DNA from: DASRIA01 sp963768885
GTDB taxonomy: Bacteria; Actinomycetota; Thermoleophilia; Solirubrobacterales; JBBDJG01
DNA length: 64,000 bases
Direction of reading: 5' to 3'
Assembly: GCA_963768885.1 (NCBI GenBank)
Contig: CAVYJN010000014.1
Span: 186,001 to 250,000 of the forward strand
The position numbers were made by a program, and so were the translations under genes. The notes under the pieces were generated by a model, which was not told where the DNA came from, did no database searches, and was given only the letters and a program-made list of their open reading frames with translations. Shown here piece after piece: positions 25,369 through 35,615 of this stretch. The stretch's first letter is position 1. The number at the start of each line of letters is the position of its first letter.

Positions 25369-27603
25369 ATGCGTCACGGCTCGGTCAACGCACGGTATTT
25401 CCTCCGCTTCGGGGTGGCCCTCCTGGCCGCCGTGGCGGCGCTTGCCGTGCCCTCGTCGGCCGCGGCGGACCACACGTACGCCGGGAAATGGGGGTCGTCC
25501 GGCTCCGGCCCCGGCGAGGTCTCGCTCCCGAGCGGGATCGACGCCGACTCGCTGGACAACGTCTTCGTCGCCGACTTCAGCAACGACCGCATCCAGAAGT
25601 TCAGCCCCGACGGCGAGTTCCTGGCCCAGTGGGGGAGCACCGGCAGCGCGAACGGCCAGTTCAACCAGCCCGTCGACGTGGCCGTCGACACCTCGGGCAA
25701 CTTCTACGTCGCCGACCGCGCGAACTTCCGTGTGCAGAAGTTCAACTCTGCAGGAGCCTTCCAGTGGAAGACGGCTCTCGGTGAGCTGAGCCAGCCGAGC
25801 GCCGTCGCCACCGACAGCGCCGGCAACGTGTACGTCACCGACCACGGCGCGGGAACGGAGTGGGTGCGCAAGTTCAGCTCGGCGGGGACGCTCTTGAACA
25901 CGTTCGGATCCTCGACCGAGTTCACCAGCCCGACCGGCCTCGATGTCGCGGGAGGCACGATCTATGTCGCCGACACCGGCAACAACTGCATCCAGCGCCT
26001 GAACGCTACGACCGGCGTCTTCAGCACCCCGTTCGGCACGTGCGGCCCCGCGGCGGGCACGTTCTCCGGCCCTGAGGACGTGGCGGTGGCGGACTCGGGC
26101 GACCTGTTCGTCGCCGACAACGGGAACAACCGCGTCCTCCAGCTCGACTCGACGGGCGCCGCGATCCCGGGCGGCGAGTGGTCCGGGTCGCCGGACGGCG
26201 CCTTCGAATTCTCCGCGGGCGGCGGCGTGGCAACCGGATCGCTCGACTCGTTCTTCGTCTCCGACGCCTCGAACAACCGGATCCAGAGGTTCGCAGCGCC
26301 GCCCGCGGGCTCCACGGTGCGGGTGAGCGGCACCCGCATCGTCTTCGAAGGAGACGGGTCGGACAGCATCGCCACGGTCACGCTGACGGGCACCGAGTAC
26401 ACGTTCCAGGACCTCGGCGACACGGTCACGCGTGGCGCCGGGTGCACCCCGAACGGCCCGAACTCGGCGAAGTGCGACGTCGCCGGGCTCGGCATCCAGT
26501 CCCTGCGCTTCCTGCTCGGCGCGGGCAACGACGCGCTCACCGTGACCCCGACCACCATCCCGACGACGATCGAAGGCGGCGCCGGCAACGACACGATCGT
26601 CGGCAGCGCCGGGTCGAACGACACGGTCTCCTATTCGACCGCGGCGGGACCGGTGACGGTCACGCTGGCGACGCCGGGCCTCGCGCAGAACACCGTGAAC
26701 GCCGGCAGCGACACCCTCACCGGCATCGAGAACGTCACGGGAGGCGACTCCGGCGACACGTTGACCGGGGACGGCGCCGCGAACCGGCTGACCGGCGGCG
26801 CGGGCGACGACACGCTGGCCGGGTCGGGCGGCGACGACACGCTCGCGGGCGGCGCAGGCACGGACCGCGCCACCTACTCGGGCGCCGGCGCCGGCGTGAC
26901 CGTGGATCTCTCGAACACGGGTGCGCAGATCACCGGCGGAGCCGGGACCGACACGCTGAGCGGCGTCGAGGACCTGACCGGCAGCCCCCAGGGCGACACC
27001 CTCACGGGTAGCAGCGCCACCAACGCGATCGCCGGTGGAAACGGCGATGACGACATCCGCGTGGCGGATTCCGGAGCCGACCAGGTCGACTGCGGCGCCG
27101 GCACCGACACCGCGACCACCGACTCGCAGGACAGCACGGTGGGCTGCGAGACGGTCACGCTGGGCGGCGGCTCCGGCGGCGGTGGGCAGGCGGCGGTACG
27201 GCTCCGCGCGCCGGGCGCCGGCGGCGGCGGCACGACCCCGATCGTCCTCTCCGCGCTGGGAGCCTCGAAGATGCGCTCCGGCAAGCGGGGCAGCTTCCGC
27301 TACACGCTCACGCTGGCCGCCCGCGTGACCCTCACGATCGAGCGCCCCGGGCCCGGCCGCAGGTCGGGCAAGGCCTGCAAGAAGCAGACAAAGCGGAACC
27401 GCAAGGCCAAGAAGTGCACCTTCTACGCCGCGGTCGGGAAGCTGACCCATGCCGGCAAGGCCGGCCCGAACACCGCTCCCTTCTCGGGCAAGCCCAACGG
27501 CCGGGCGATGAAGCGCGGCTCATACCGGCTCACCGCCGTGGCCGTGACCCCCAGCGGAGCCAGATCTGCGTCCGTTTCGACCACGTTCAAGGTAACGAAA
27601 TGA
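25369..27603 (+). CDS. Secreted NHL-repeat and RTX-type calcium-binding protein
   Basis: About 744 residues. Signal peptide (VALLAAVAALAVPSSAAA). Residues 35-310 hold about five or six NHL/beta-propeller repeats (GPGEVSLPSGIDADSLDNVF, then VYVTDHG and VADTGNNCIQR). Residues 400-590 hold hemolysin-type nonapeptides (GGAGNDTIVG, GGAGDDTLAG, GGDDTLAGGAGTD), which bind calcium after export. The last 120 residues form a beta-rich Lys/Arg-rich domain with paired Cys (KACKKQ, KKCTFYA), repeatedly seen in Thermoleophilia exoproteins. Likely adhesion or extracellular structural role. ATG 25369 is preferred to the adjacent GTG 25366. GC is high but codon use matches neighbours. Confidence 0.82.
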   Translation: MRHGSVNARYFLRFGVALLAAVAALAVPSSAAADHTYAGKWGSSGSGPGEVSLPSGIDADSLDNVFVADFSNDRIQKFSPDGEFLAQWGSTGSANGQFNQPVDVAVDTSGNFYVADRANFRVQKFNSAGAFQWKTALGELSQPSAVATDSAGNVYVTDHGAGTEWVRKFSSAGTLLNTFGSSTEFTSPTGLDVAGGTIYVADTGNNCIQRLNATTGVFSTPFGTCGPAAGTFSGPEDVAVADSGDLFVADNGNNRVLQLDSTGAAIPGGEWSGSPDGAFEFSAGGGVATGSLDSFFVSDASNNRIQRFAAPPAGSTVRVSGTRIVFEGDGSDSIATVTLTGTEYTFQDLGDTVTRGAGCTPNGPNSAKCDVAGLGIQSLRFLLGAGNDALTVTPTTIPTTIEGGAGNDTIVGSAGSNDTVSYSTAAGPVTVTLATPGLAQNTVNAGSDTLTGIENVTGGDSGDTLTGDGAANRLTGGAGDDTLAGSGGDDTLAGGAGTDRATYSGAGAGVTVDLSNTGAQITGGAGTDTLSGVEDLTGSPQGDTLTGSSATNAIAGGNGDDDIRVADSGADQVDCGAGTDTATTDSQDSTVGCETVTLGGGSGGGGQAAVRLRAPGAGGGGTTPIVLSALGASKMRSGKRGSFRYTLTLAARVTLTIERPGPGRRSGKACKKQTKRNRKAKKCTFYAAVGKLTHAGKAGPNTAPFSGKPNGRAMKRGSYRLTAVAVTPSGARSASVSTTFKVTK

Positions 27604-27682
27604 GACACATCTGCCGACAAGGAACGGGAAGGCAGGCCGAAGGGCCGGCCCGGTCCACCCCGTGTATCTAAGGAACCCCTTT

Positions 27683-29711
27683 TTGGACACGGAAGTCTTC
27701 AAGAACGCGAAGCCCGCCTCGGTGCTGCTCGGCGCCGCGCTCGTCGGTGTCGCCGCGCACGCCGCCTACGCGATCCTGGACGTCCAGGCCGCCGGCTTCG
27801 ACACGCTGTTCTCGAGCTGGGCCTTCTACGGCCTCGCGTTGCTGGTGCTCGGGGCCGCCGTCGCGCGCCCGGGGCTGGTCCACGACGAGCGCCGGGCATG
27901 GACGGCCGCGGCGGTCGCGTTCGCCGCGTGGTTCATGGGGTCGATCTTCTACGCGACCGGCGGCAACGCCGAGAAGGACCTCTACGCATTCCCGCTCGCC
28001 GACGCGCTGCTCGCTACCGTTCGGCGCCGCGGCCGGCGGTCGCCGTCGCGATGCTCGTCCGCTCGCGCGTCAAGCCGTTCCAGCCCACCCTGCTGCTCGA
28101 CGGCCTGATCATCTCGCTGGCCGCGGGCGCGGTCGTCGGCGCCCTGATGGACACGACGTTCCTGCACGGCATCGAGGCGAGCACGGCGGCGATCAGCGCT
28201 CAAGATCGCCTACCCGCTCGGCGCAGTGATCCTGCTGTCCTTCGCGATCTGGGTCGCAGGCGCTCGGCGGATGGAAGCCGAACCGCACGTGGACGGCTGC
28301 CGTGGTCGGATTCGCCCTGACCGGAATCGCCTCGACTGCGTTCCTGCTGCAGACCGTGCAGGGCGACTACACGCCCGGGACGTTCCTCGACTCGCTGTGG
28401 CTGGCCGGCGGGCTCCTGCTGGCATACGCGGTATGGCAGCCGCACGAGGAGCCGATGCAGGTCCGCCTGGAGGGCGCGAGGCGCATGACCGCGACCTCGC
28501 TGGGCGCGGCGGTCGCGCTGAGCGTGCTGGTGCTCGGCCAGTTCCTGCCTGTCGGCTTCGCCGCGGTGGCGCTCGCGGCGGTGGCGATGATCGCGCTGAT
28601 CGCCCGCGCGGCGGTGTCGTTCAAGGAGTCGCTGCAGATGTTCGCCGACGCGCGACTCGAGGCGCAGACGGACTCGCTCACCGCGCTCGGCAACCGGCGC
28701 AAGCTGATGATGGACCTGCGCCGCGAGCTGCAGGTCGCGAGCGTGCAGTCGCCGCGCGTGCTGGTGCTCTTCGACCTCGACGGCTTCAAGCGCTACAACG
28801 ACACCTACGGGCACCCCGCCGGCGACGTGCTGCTCGCGCGCCTGGGCGGGAACCTCGGCCGCGCGATCAAGCCCTACGGCGAGGCCTACCGGATCGGCGG
28901 GGACGAGTTCTGCGTGCTCGTGATGACGGGTGCCTCGAGCGCCAAGACGATCATCGCGCTCGCGGCCTCGGCGCTGTCCGAGCAGGGCGAGGGCTTCGCG
29001 ATCAAGGCTTCGCACGGCGCCGTGATCCTGCCCCACGAGGCGCGCGACGCCACGCTCGCGCTGAAGATCTCCGACCAGCGCATGTACGCCCACAAGGAGG
29101 ACCGCCGCTCCTCGGCGACCCGCCAGACCCGCGACATCCTGCTGCAGGTGCTGCACGAGCGTGAGCCCGACCTCGGCAACCACCTGAAGGGCGTCGCAAA
29201 GCTCGCGATGGGCGTCGGGACGCGGCTGTCGTTGATCCCCGAGGAGCTCGACGAGGTCGTGCGCGCGGCCGAGCTGCACGACGTCGGCAAGATGGCGATC
29301 CCGGACGAGATCCTGCACAAGCCGGGGACGCTCAGCGATGACGAGTGGGGCTTCGTGCGCCAGCACACGATCATCGGCGAGCGGATCCTGAGCGCGGCGC
29401 CTGCGCTGATGCCGGTGGCCAAGCTCGTGCGCTCGAGCCACGAGCACTGGGACGGCTCCGGCTACCCGGACGGCCTCGCCGGCGAGGCGATCCCGCTCGG
29501 GGCGCGCATCGTCGCCGTCTGCGACGCGTTCGACGCGATGATCACGAGCCGCCCCTACCGCGATGCGCGCTCCGTGGAAGCGGCGCTCGAGGAGCTGCGC
29601 GCCTGCGCGGGGACCCAGTTCGACCCGGCCGTGGTCGATGCGTTCTGCGCGGAGATCGCATCGCTGCCGTACCGCTACGGGCCCCAGGGCACGTCGTCGG
29701 TGCTGAGCTGA
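27683..29711 (+). CDS. Membrane GGDEF/HD-GYP c-di-GMP protein, three frameshifts
   Basis: Bifunctional-looking c-di-GMP enzyme. The N-terminal 300 residues form about eight membrane helices, then a GGDEF domain (DSLTALGNRRKLM, YRIGGDEFCVL), then HD-GYP (ELHDVGKMAIPDEIL, RSSHEHWDGSGYPDGLAGE). Both catalytic signatures are intact; no RxxD inhibitory site lies just before GGDEF. The membrane part is broken near 28015, 28197 and 28265, while the catalytic part is open. The TTG at 27683 has AAGGA about seven bases upstream. It shares architecture and many identical stretches with the protein at 36790-38841. Convergent with dacA. Confidence 0.85.
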
Positions 29712-29715
29712 CCCG

Positions 29716-30758
29716 CTAGGGCGCGCCCGCCCGCATCGCGCGGAACCCGCGCTCGAACAGCTTCCGCGCCTGGGTGGCCGGGTCGTACGAGTGCAGCAGC
29801 ACGACGCCCAGCTCGACGTCGCCGCGCCGCACGGTCGCGACGATCGAGCGACCGGCCTTGTCGGTGTAGCCGGTCTTCAGCCCGGTCACGCCGCGGTAGC
29901 CCTGCCGCATCAACGGGTTGTTGTTGTAGAGGAACAGCCGCCCGCCCTTGATCGGGAAGTGGAGGATCGCGCGGTGGCGGCGGACGATCCGCCGGATCCG
30001 GCGCAGGTGCAGGTCGGCGCGCGCGAGCGACGCGAGGTCCGCGGCGCACGAGTGGTTCCCCTCGTCGCGCAGGCCGTGGGGGGTCGAGAACCGCGTGCAG
30101 CCCAGACCGAGCTCGTCCGCGCGCGCGTTCATCAGGTCCACGAAGCCGCGTGACCGTCCCGGCGCTGTGCTGTGCCAGCGCGACGGCGGCATCGTTTCCC
30201 GAGACGAGCAGCAGCCCGTTCAGCAGCGCCTCGAGCTGGACCTTCTTGCCCTTCGGCAGCACGCCGACCGCGGACCCCGCGGTGCGCGTCGCGCGGCGGG
30301 TGATGCGCACGCGGTCGTGCGCGTCCTCGCGCTCGACGATCAGCAGCGCGGTCATCATCTTCGTGAGGCTCGCGATCGGAAGCGCTGCGCTGCGGGTTGC
30401 GCCGCCAGAGCACCCGGCCCGTGCGGACGTCGAACAGGACGCCGGCGCGCGGCTTGCGCACGAAGCGCAGGCGCACGGTGTCCGTGCCGGAGAGGTCGAC
30501 CCTGAACCGCGACGCGCGCTCCGAGGAGGCCGCGGCGGAGGGGGTGCGCGCGTCGTCGAGCAGGCGGGGCGGGTCCGGGTTGGCCGCGCGGGGCCGTTCG
30601 ACGCCGGCCCGCGGAGGCCGGTCCTCGTCGCGCGTGTCGACGACGGCGAGCGCGACCCAGGCGAGCAGGCCCAGCACCACGACCAGCATCGGCCCGCGCG
30701 GCAGGCCGCGGCGCCGGCGCCTTCCTCCCTGCAGCACGCTTCGTCTCTCGTCAGTCAT
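29716..30758 (-). CDS. D-alanyl-D-alanine carboxypeptidase (peptidase S11, DacA-like), two frameshifts
   Basis: Low-molecular-weight penicillin-binding protein that trims peptidoglycan stem peptides. N-terminal membrane anchor (GPMLVVVLGLLAWVALAVVD). The three active-site motifs occur in order once the frame is joined: SLTK (before MMTALLIVERED), SGN in LLVSGNDAAVALAQ, and KTG in GLKTGYTDKAG. Shifts lie near 30375, just before the SxxK serine, and near 30150. The start ATG at 30758 overlaps the stop of the small membrane gene by eight bases. Truncation in the cell is unlikely because all motifs survive. Confidence 0.85.
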
Positions 30759-30927
30759 CCGGCGGCGGGTTGAGCAGGCCGCCGATCACGGGGATCGCGA
30801 TCAGGGCCAAGAAGACCAAAGCCACTCCCGAAAGGATGTCGAATCCGGATGTCGATATCACCTCGATGGTCAGCCCGGCGAACAGCACGATGAATCCGAG
30901 CACGAGGACCTGGACGACGGCCTGCAT
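30751..30927 (-). CDS. Small two-helix membrane protein (58 aa)
   Basis: Frame starting MQAVVQVLVLGFIVLFAGL, with a second hydrophobic segment LSGVALVFLALIAIPVIGGL and a short tail NPPPDD. Two predicted membrane helices joined by a short polar turn. Function unknown. Its stop is embedded in the first codons of the carboxypeptidase gene (ATGACTGA), which supports real translation and coupling to cell-wall metabolism. Confidence 0.6.
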   Translation of the reverse strand: MQAVVQVLVLGFIVLFAGLTIEVISTSGFDILSGVALVFLALIAIPVIGGLLNPPPDD

Positions 30928-30974
30928 GGCGCGTCAGCCGGCGAGGGCCCGGTGCAGGTGGACATGCACGATCT

Positions 30975-31790
30975 CTAGTAGACCGGATATTTCGGACCGC
31001 GGCCCTGGTACCTGGTGCTTCGCCGCTTCGCGAAGAGCTGGATCGCGGCAAGGCCGAAGATGAAGCCGCCGATGTGGGCGAAGTAGGCGACGCCGCCCTC
31101 CCCGCCGAGCTCGGGGGTCGCCAGCTGTCCGACCGCCGGCAGGAACTGGAGCAGGATCCAGAGCCCGAGCAGCACCATCGCCGGAATCTCCAGGATGAAG
31201 ATGAAGAACGCGAAGAAGAGCGTCAGCACGCGGGCGTGCGGATACAGCAGCGCGTAGCCGCCGAGCACGGCGGCGATCGCGCCGCTGGCCCCCACCTGCG
31301 GGATGGTCGAATCCGGGGAGACGAGCACCTGCGCCAACGTGGCCGCCACCCCGCCGAGCAGGTAGAACGCGACAAAGCGGGGCTTGCCCATCGAGTCCTC
31401 GATGTTGTTGCCGAAGATCCACAGGAAGATCATGTTGAAGATGATGTGCAGCCAGCCGCCGTGCATGAACATCGAGGTGAAGATCGTGAGGTAGGCGGGC
31501 GGGTTGTCGATGTTCGGCTCGGCGCCCGGCGGGTATTGCGGCTCACCCTCGCAGACGATCTCCTGAGTCCCGGTGTCGAGCGTGCCGATCGCGCACTCCT
31601 TGCCTGGATGGGTGATCCGGTAGGGGATCGCGCCGTACTCGACCACCGGCTTCGTCTCGACGTTGTCCCCGGCGGACAGCGAGAACGAGGGTCCCTGCAG
31701 GAACAGGAACACGAACACGTTGATCGCGATGAAGACCAGCGTGACGACCGGGAAGCGATCGGTGGGGATGTTGTCCCGGAGGGGAATCAA
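30975..31790 (-). CDS. Rhomboid-family intramembrane serine protease
   Basis: Membrane protease of 271 residues that cleaves transmembrane helices. Six or seven hydrophobic segments; the family loop HGGWLHIIFNMIFLWIFGN; the catalytic Ser in GASGAIAAVLGGY; and the catalytic His in FAHIGGFIFGL. An extended loop between helices 1 and 2 carries two cysteines (KECAIG, EIVCEG) that could form an outside disulfide. The start is TTG at 31790, with TAGGCT nine bases upstream (31800-31805). It follows lipA in the same direction. Confidence 0.92.
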   Translation of the reverse strand: MIPLRDNIPTDRFPVVTLVFIAINVFVFLFLQGPSFSLSAGDNVETKPVVEYGAIPYRITHPGKECAIGTLDTGTQEIVCEGEPQYPPGAEPNIDNPPAYLTIFTSMFMHGGWLHIIFNMIFLWIFGNNIEDSMGKPRFVAFYLLGGVAATLAQVLVSPDSTIPQVGASGAIAAVLGGYALLYPHARVLTLFFAFFIFILEIPAMVLLGLWILLQFLPAVGQLATPELGGEGGVAYFAHIGGFIFGLAAIQLFAKRRSTRYQGRGPKYPVY

Positions 31791-31847
31791 GGGGCCGGAA
31801 GCCTAGCGGTGACCCGCCGGAGGCAGCCCCGCATGGGGAGGCCTGAG

Positions 31848-32793
31848 CTAGGCCGAGGCGCGCCGCACGGGCACCTGCTCGTCGGCGTGGTAGGAGCTGC
31901 GCACGAGCGGGCCGGACGCCACGGACTCGAAGCCCATCGCGTACGCCTCGCGCTCCAGCGCGGCGAACTCGTCCGGGTTCCAGTAGCGGACCAGCGGCAG
32001 GTGGTTCTCCGAGGGCCGCAGGTACTGGCCCGACGGTGAGCACCTGCACGTCGTGCTCGCGCAGCAGGCCGAACGCCTCGAGCATCTCGTCCATGGTCTC
32101 GCCGAGCCCGACCATCAGTCCCGACTTCGTGACGACGTCGGGGTCCATCTGCTTGGCGTTCGCGAGCACGCGGCACGAGCGCAGGAAGTCCGATCCGCGC
32201 CGTGCCTTCGGGTAGAGGCGCGGCACCGTCTCGACGTTGTGGTTGAACACGTCCGGCCGCGCGTCGATCACCCGCGCGAGCGGCATCTCCTGGCCGCGGA
32301 AGTCGGGGGTCAGCACCTCGACCGCACAACCGGGCGCGCGCTTGCGGATCGCGCGGATCGTCTCCGCGAAGATGCCGGCGCCGCCGTCGGGCAGGTCGTC
32401 GCGGTCGACGGAGGTGACGACGCAGTGACGCAGGCCCATCTGCTTCACGGCGTAGGCGACGCGCAGCGGCTCCGCGCGGTCGACCAGGTCCGGCACCCCC
32501 GTCTGCACGTTGCAGAACCCGCAGCGGCGCGTGCAGACGTCGCCGAGGATCATGAAGGTGGCGGTGCCGCGCTCCCAGCATTCGCCGATGTTCGGGCAGT
32601 TGGCCTCCTCGCAGACGGTGTGGAGGGACTTCGAGCGCATCAGGCGCTCGATGCGCCGGTAGCTCGGGCCGCCCGGGGCCTTGACCTTCAGCCACGGCGG
32701 CTTGCGCGACCGGAACGGCACCACGTCGTCTGCCTGCGCGGCTCCCCCCGGCTTCGCCCGGGAGCGCGTGACGTGCAGGCGCGGGTCGGTCAC
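31848..32793 (-). CDS. lipA: Lipoyl synthase, one frameshift
   Basis: Radical-SAM enzyme that inserts two sulfurs into octanoyl-protein to make lipoate. The auxiliary cluster Cys (CEEANCPNIGEC), the radical-SAM CTRRCGFC and the TSVDRDDLPDGGA loop are all present. The frame breaks near 32030; dropping one base restores LTVGQYLRPSENHLPL and the C-terminal Ser ligand in VRSSYHADE, ending QVPVRRASA. The start GTG at 32793 overlaps the restored lipB stop as GTGA. Acts on the E2 subunits encoded on both sides of this locus. Confidence 0.94.
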
Positions 32794-33483
32794 GCGGCGT
32801 CCTCGATCCCGATCAGCTCTCCGCACGTCGGTGACCCCGAGCGGCTCGCGGCCGTACGCGACGCCGAACTCGCGGCTCACGATGTCCATGAACCGGTCCA
32901 TGTCGAAGGCCGCGCCGAGCTCGCGCGCGACGGACGTCATGCGGCAGTTCTCGATGCCGCAGGGAACGATCCACTCGAACGGCTGCAGGTCGTTGTTCAC
33001 GTTGATCGCGAAGCCGTGCGTCGTCACGCCGCGGCTCACGTGCACGCCGATCGAGGCGATCTTGCGCGGCTCGTGCGTCCACACCCCGGTCAGGCCGTCG
33101 ATCGGCCCGGCCTCGATGCCCACGTCGGCGAGCGAGGCGATGATCGCTGCCTCCATGCGGCGCACGTACTGGTGCACGTCGTCGCGGTAGGGCCGCAGGC
33201 TCATGATCGGATAGCCGACCAGCTGCCCGGGGCCGTGATAGGTGATCCGGCCGCCCCTGTCGGTCTCGGCGATGTCGATGCCCTGGGCGCGGTACCACTC
33301 CTCGCCCATCGGCAGCTCGCCCGCCTCCATGCGTCGCCCCCGCGTGTAGACCGGCGGGTGCTCGAGCAGCAGCAGCACGTCGGGCACGGCGCCCGCCTGC
33401 CGCGCCTGCTCCAGCCGCTTCTGCATCTCGAACGCCTCCCGGTAGGGGACCAGGCCGCGGCGGTCGCACCAGATCTCAGCCAT
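32790..33483 (-). CDS. lipB: Octanoyl-[acyl-carrier protein]-protein N-octanoyltransferase, frameshift at 3' end
   Basis: Transfers octanoate from ACP to lipoyl domains. Motifs: LLLEHPPVYTRGRR, GRITYHGPGQLVGYPI, the catalytic Lys in RKIASIGVHVSRG and the Cys in IVPCGIENCRMTSVA. Near 32821 one extra G throws the frame into lipA; without it the protein ends RELIGIEDAA with a TGA. An apparent LipB-LipA fusion is therefore an artefact. The ATG at 33483 overlaps the E2 stop by eight bases (ATGGCTGA), tying lipoate synthesis to the dehydrogenase operon. Confidence 0.93.
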
Positions 33484-34669
33484 CGTCGGACCATTGTTCC
33501 AGGCGCGCCTTCACGGCACCCAGGAAGCGCGCCGCGTCGGCCCCGTCGAGGGCCCGGTGATCGAACGACAGGCACAGGTTGACGATCGGCCGGATCGCGA
33601 TCGAGTCCCCGTCGGGGCCCTCCACGACCACCGGCCGCTTCACCACCGCCTCGAGGTCGAGGATCGCCACCTGCGGCTGGTTGATGATCGGCGTCGCGAG
33701 GATCGTCCCGAACTGGCCCGGGTTCGTGATCGTGAACGTCCCGCCCTGGACTTCCTCGCGCGCCAACTGCCCCGAGCGGGCGCGCGACGAGAGGTCGCCG
33801 ATCGCCGCCGCCATCCCCTCGAGGCTGAGGCGCTGCGCCTTCGGCACCACCGGCACGAGCAGGCCCTCCTCGAGCGCCACCGCGATGCCGAGATTCACGT
33901 CGTCGTGGTGCACGAGGTCGTCGCCCTCGATCGAGGCGTTCAGCAGCGGGTGCTCCTGAAGCGCTGCCACCGTCGCACGTGCGACGAAGGACAGATAGGT
34001 GAGCGGCACGCCCCGTGCCGCGAACGATTCCTTCAGCGCCGCGCGGCGCGCGACGACCCGGCTCATGTCGACCTCGGCGAACGTCGTGACGTGCGCGGCG
34101 GTGCGGCGGCTGCGGGTCATGTGCTCGGCGATCTGGCGGCGCATCGGGGAAAGCGCGGTTCGCCGCTCGCCGCTCGCCGGCTGGGGTTCGGGCCGGTACG
34201 GCGACTCCGTGTGGAGCGGCCGCTCGCGGGTCGGCTGCGCGATGAACGCGAGCACGTCCTTCTTGCGGATGCGGCCGCCGACGCCGGTCCCCTTCACCGC
34301 GGAGAGGTCCACCTCGTGCTCGGCCGCGACACGGCGCACCACGGGCGAGATCACGTGCGAGCGGTCGGCCTCCCCGTTGCGCTCGGTCGCGTGCGCTTCG
34401 CCGGGCGTCGCGCCCGTGTCGATCAGGGCGAGCGGCGTGCCGACCGCGACGGTCTCGTTCTCGTTCACGAGTATGTCCGCGAGCCTGCCGCTCGCCGGCG
34501 CCGGGATCTCCGAGTCGATCTTGTCGGAGGAGATCTCGCACACGGTCTCGTCCGCCTCGACCCAGTCGCCCGGCCGCTTGTGCCAGGTCACGACCGTGCC
34601 CTCGGCGACCGAGACGCCCATCTGCGGCATCGTCACCTCGACGGTTGTGTCAGTACGCGGCGAGCTCAC
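33476..34669 (-). CDS. 2-oxoacid dehydrogenase E2, branched-chain type
   Basis: Dihydrolipoamide acyltransferase core of 397 residues. One lipoyl domain (residues 8-85) with the lipoylated Lys in EISSDKIDSEIP; a peripheral-subunit-binding domain near 110-145 (ISPVVRRVAAEHEVDLSAVK); a catalytic domain whose acyltransferase His-Asp motif reads SFDHRALDGADAARFL. The type is inferred from its partner E1 genes. Start GTG at 34669, overlapping the E1beta gene by 20 bases. No E3 gene is adjacent; the lipoamide dehydrogenase at 43107-44477 could serve both complexes. Confidence 0.9.
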   Translation of the reverse strand: MSSPRTDTTVEVTMPQMGVSVAEGTVVTWHKRPGDWVEADETVCEISSDKIDSEIPAPASGRLADILVNENETVAVGTPLALIDTGATPGEAHATERNGEADRSHVISPVVRRVAAEHEVDLSAVKGTGVGGRIRKKDVLAFIAQPTRERPLHTESPYRPEPQPASGERRTALSPMRRQIAEHMTRSRRTAAHVTTFAEVDMSRVVARRAALKESFAARGVPLTYLSFVARATVAALQEHPLLNASIEGDDLVHHDDVNLGIAVALEEGLLVPVVPKAQRLSLEGMAAAIGDLSSRARSGQLAREEVQGGTFTITNPGQFGTILATPIINQPQVAILDLEAVVKRPVVVEGPDGDSIAIRPIVNLCLSFDHRALDGADAARFLGAVKARLEQWSDDG

Positions 34670-35615
34670 GGATCGCCTCCTTCATGTCGTCGAGCCCCGG
34701 CAGCACGCGCTGCTCCAGGGACGGGCTGAACGGGACCGGGACGTCGGGTGCGGTCAGCCGGCGGATCGGAGCGTCGAGGTCCTCGAACGCCTCCTCCCCG
34801 ATCAGCGCCGCGACCTCGGCGCCCACGCCACACGAACGCGTGGCCTCGTGCGCGACCAGGACCTTGCCGGTCTTGCGCGCGGCGGCCAGGATCGTGTCGC
34901 GGTCGAGCGGGCAGAGCGTGCGCAGGTCGACGATCTCGACGTCCTCGCCCAGCTCCGCGACCGCCTGCTCGGCGAGCCCGACGGTGGAGCCGTACGCGAA
35001 CACGGCCAGGTCCTCGCCGGAGCGCACGACGCGCGCCTTGCCGATCGGCACGGTGTGCTCGCCCTCCGGGACATCGCCGCGCACGCGCCTGTACAGATGC
35101 TTGTGCTCCATGAACATCACCGGGTTGGGATCGCGGATTGCGCTGATCAGCAGGCCTTTTGCGTCCTCCGCCGTCGCGGGCGCCACGACCTTGAGGCCCG
35201 GCGCCTGCAGGAACCAGGCCTCGGGGTTCTGCGAGTGGAACGGGCCGCCGGAGAAGCCGCCGCCGCTCGGCAGGCGCACGACGATCGGTACCGCGAGCCC
35301 CTGGCGGTAGTGCATCTTCGCCGCCACGCTGACGAGCTGGTCGAACCCGCACGAGATGAAGTCCGCGAACTGCATCTCGCATACGGGCCGCATGCCCTCG
35401 ACCGCCGCGCCCACCGCGGCGCCGATGATCAGGTTCTCCGCGAGCGGGGCGTCGAGCACACGGTCGGCGCCGAACTCGTCGTGGAGGCCGGCGGTCACCT
35501 TGAAAGCGCCGCCGAACACCCCGATGTCCTCGCCCATGCAGAACACCGAGTCGTCGCGGCGCATCTCGGTGCGCAGTCCGTCCGAGATCGCCTCGAGGTA
35601 GGTCATCTCGCTCAT
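34650..35615 (-). CDS. 2-oxoacid dehydrogenase E1 beta subunit, branched-chain type
   Basis: Thiamine-diphosphate-binding transketolase-like subunit of 321 residues pairing with the E1 alpha encoded upstream. Signals: MGEDIGVFGGAFKVTAGL, GAAVEGMRPVCEMQFADF, HSQNPEAWFLQAPGLKVVAP and the C-terminal DVPVPFSPSLEQRVLP. It contributes the activating Glu and half of the active site. The ATG at 35615 overlaps the E1 alpha stop as ATGA. It closely matches, but is not identical with, the E1 beta at 40215-41199. Confidence 0.9.
   Translation of the reverse strand: MSEMTYLEAISDGLRTEMRRDDSVFCMGEDIGVFGGAFKVTAGLHDEFGADRVLDAPLAENLIIGAAVGAAVEGMRPVCEMQFADFISCGFDQLVSVAAKMHYRQGLAVPIVVRLPSGGGFSGGPFHSQNPEAWFLQAPGLKVVAPATAEDAKGLLISAIRDPNPVMFMEHKHLYRRVRGDVPEGEHTVPIGKARVVRSGEDLAVFAYGSTVGLAEQAVAELGEDVEIVDLRTLCPLDRDTILAAARKTGKVLVAHEATRSCGVGAEVAALIGEEAFEDLDAPIRRLTAPDVPVPFSPSLEQRVLPGLDDMKEAIRELAAY

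Noticed and set aside
24883..27450. An 855-codon open frame antisense to the NHL-RTX gene
   Set aside because: It is a GC-rich shadow of the repetitive sense gene: Arg/Gly/Val-rich, no domain, no promoter or ribosome-binding site, and the sense strand has a signal peptide and recognised repeats.
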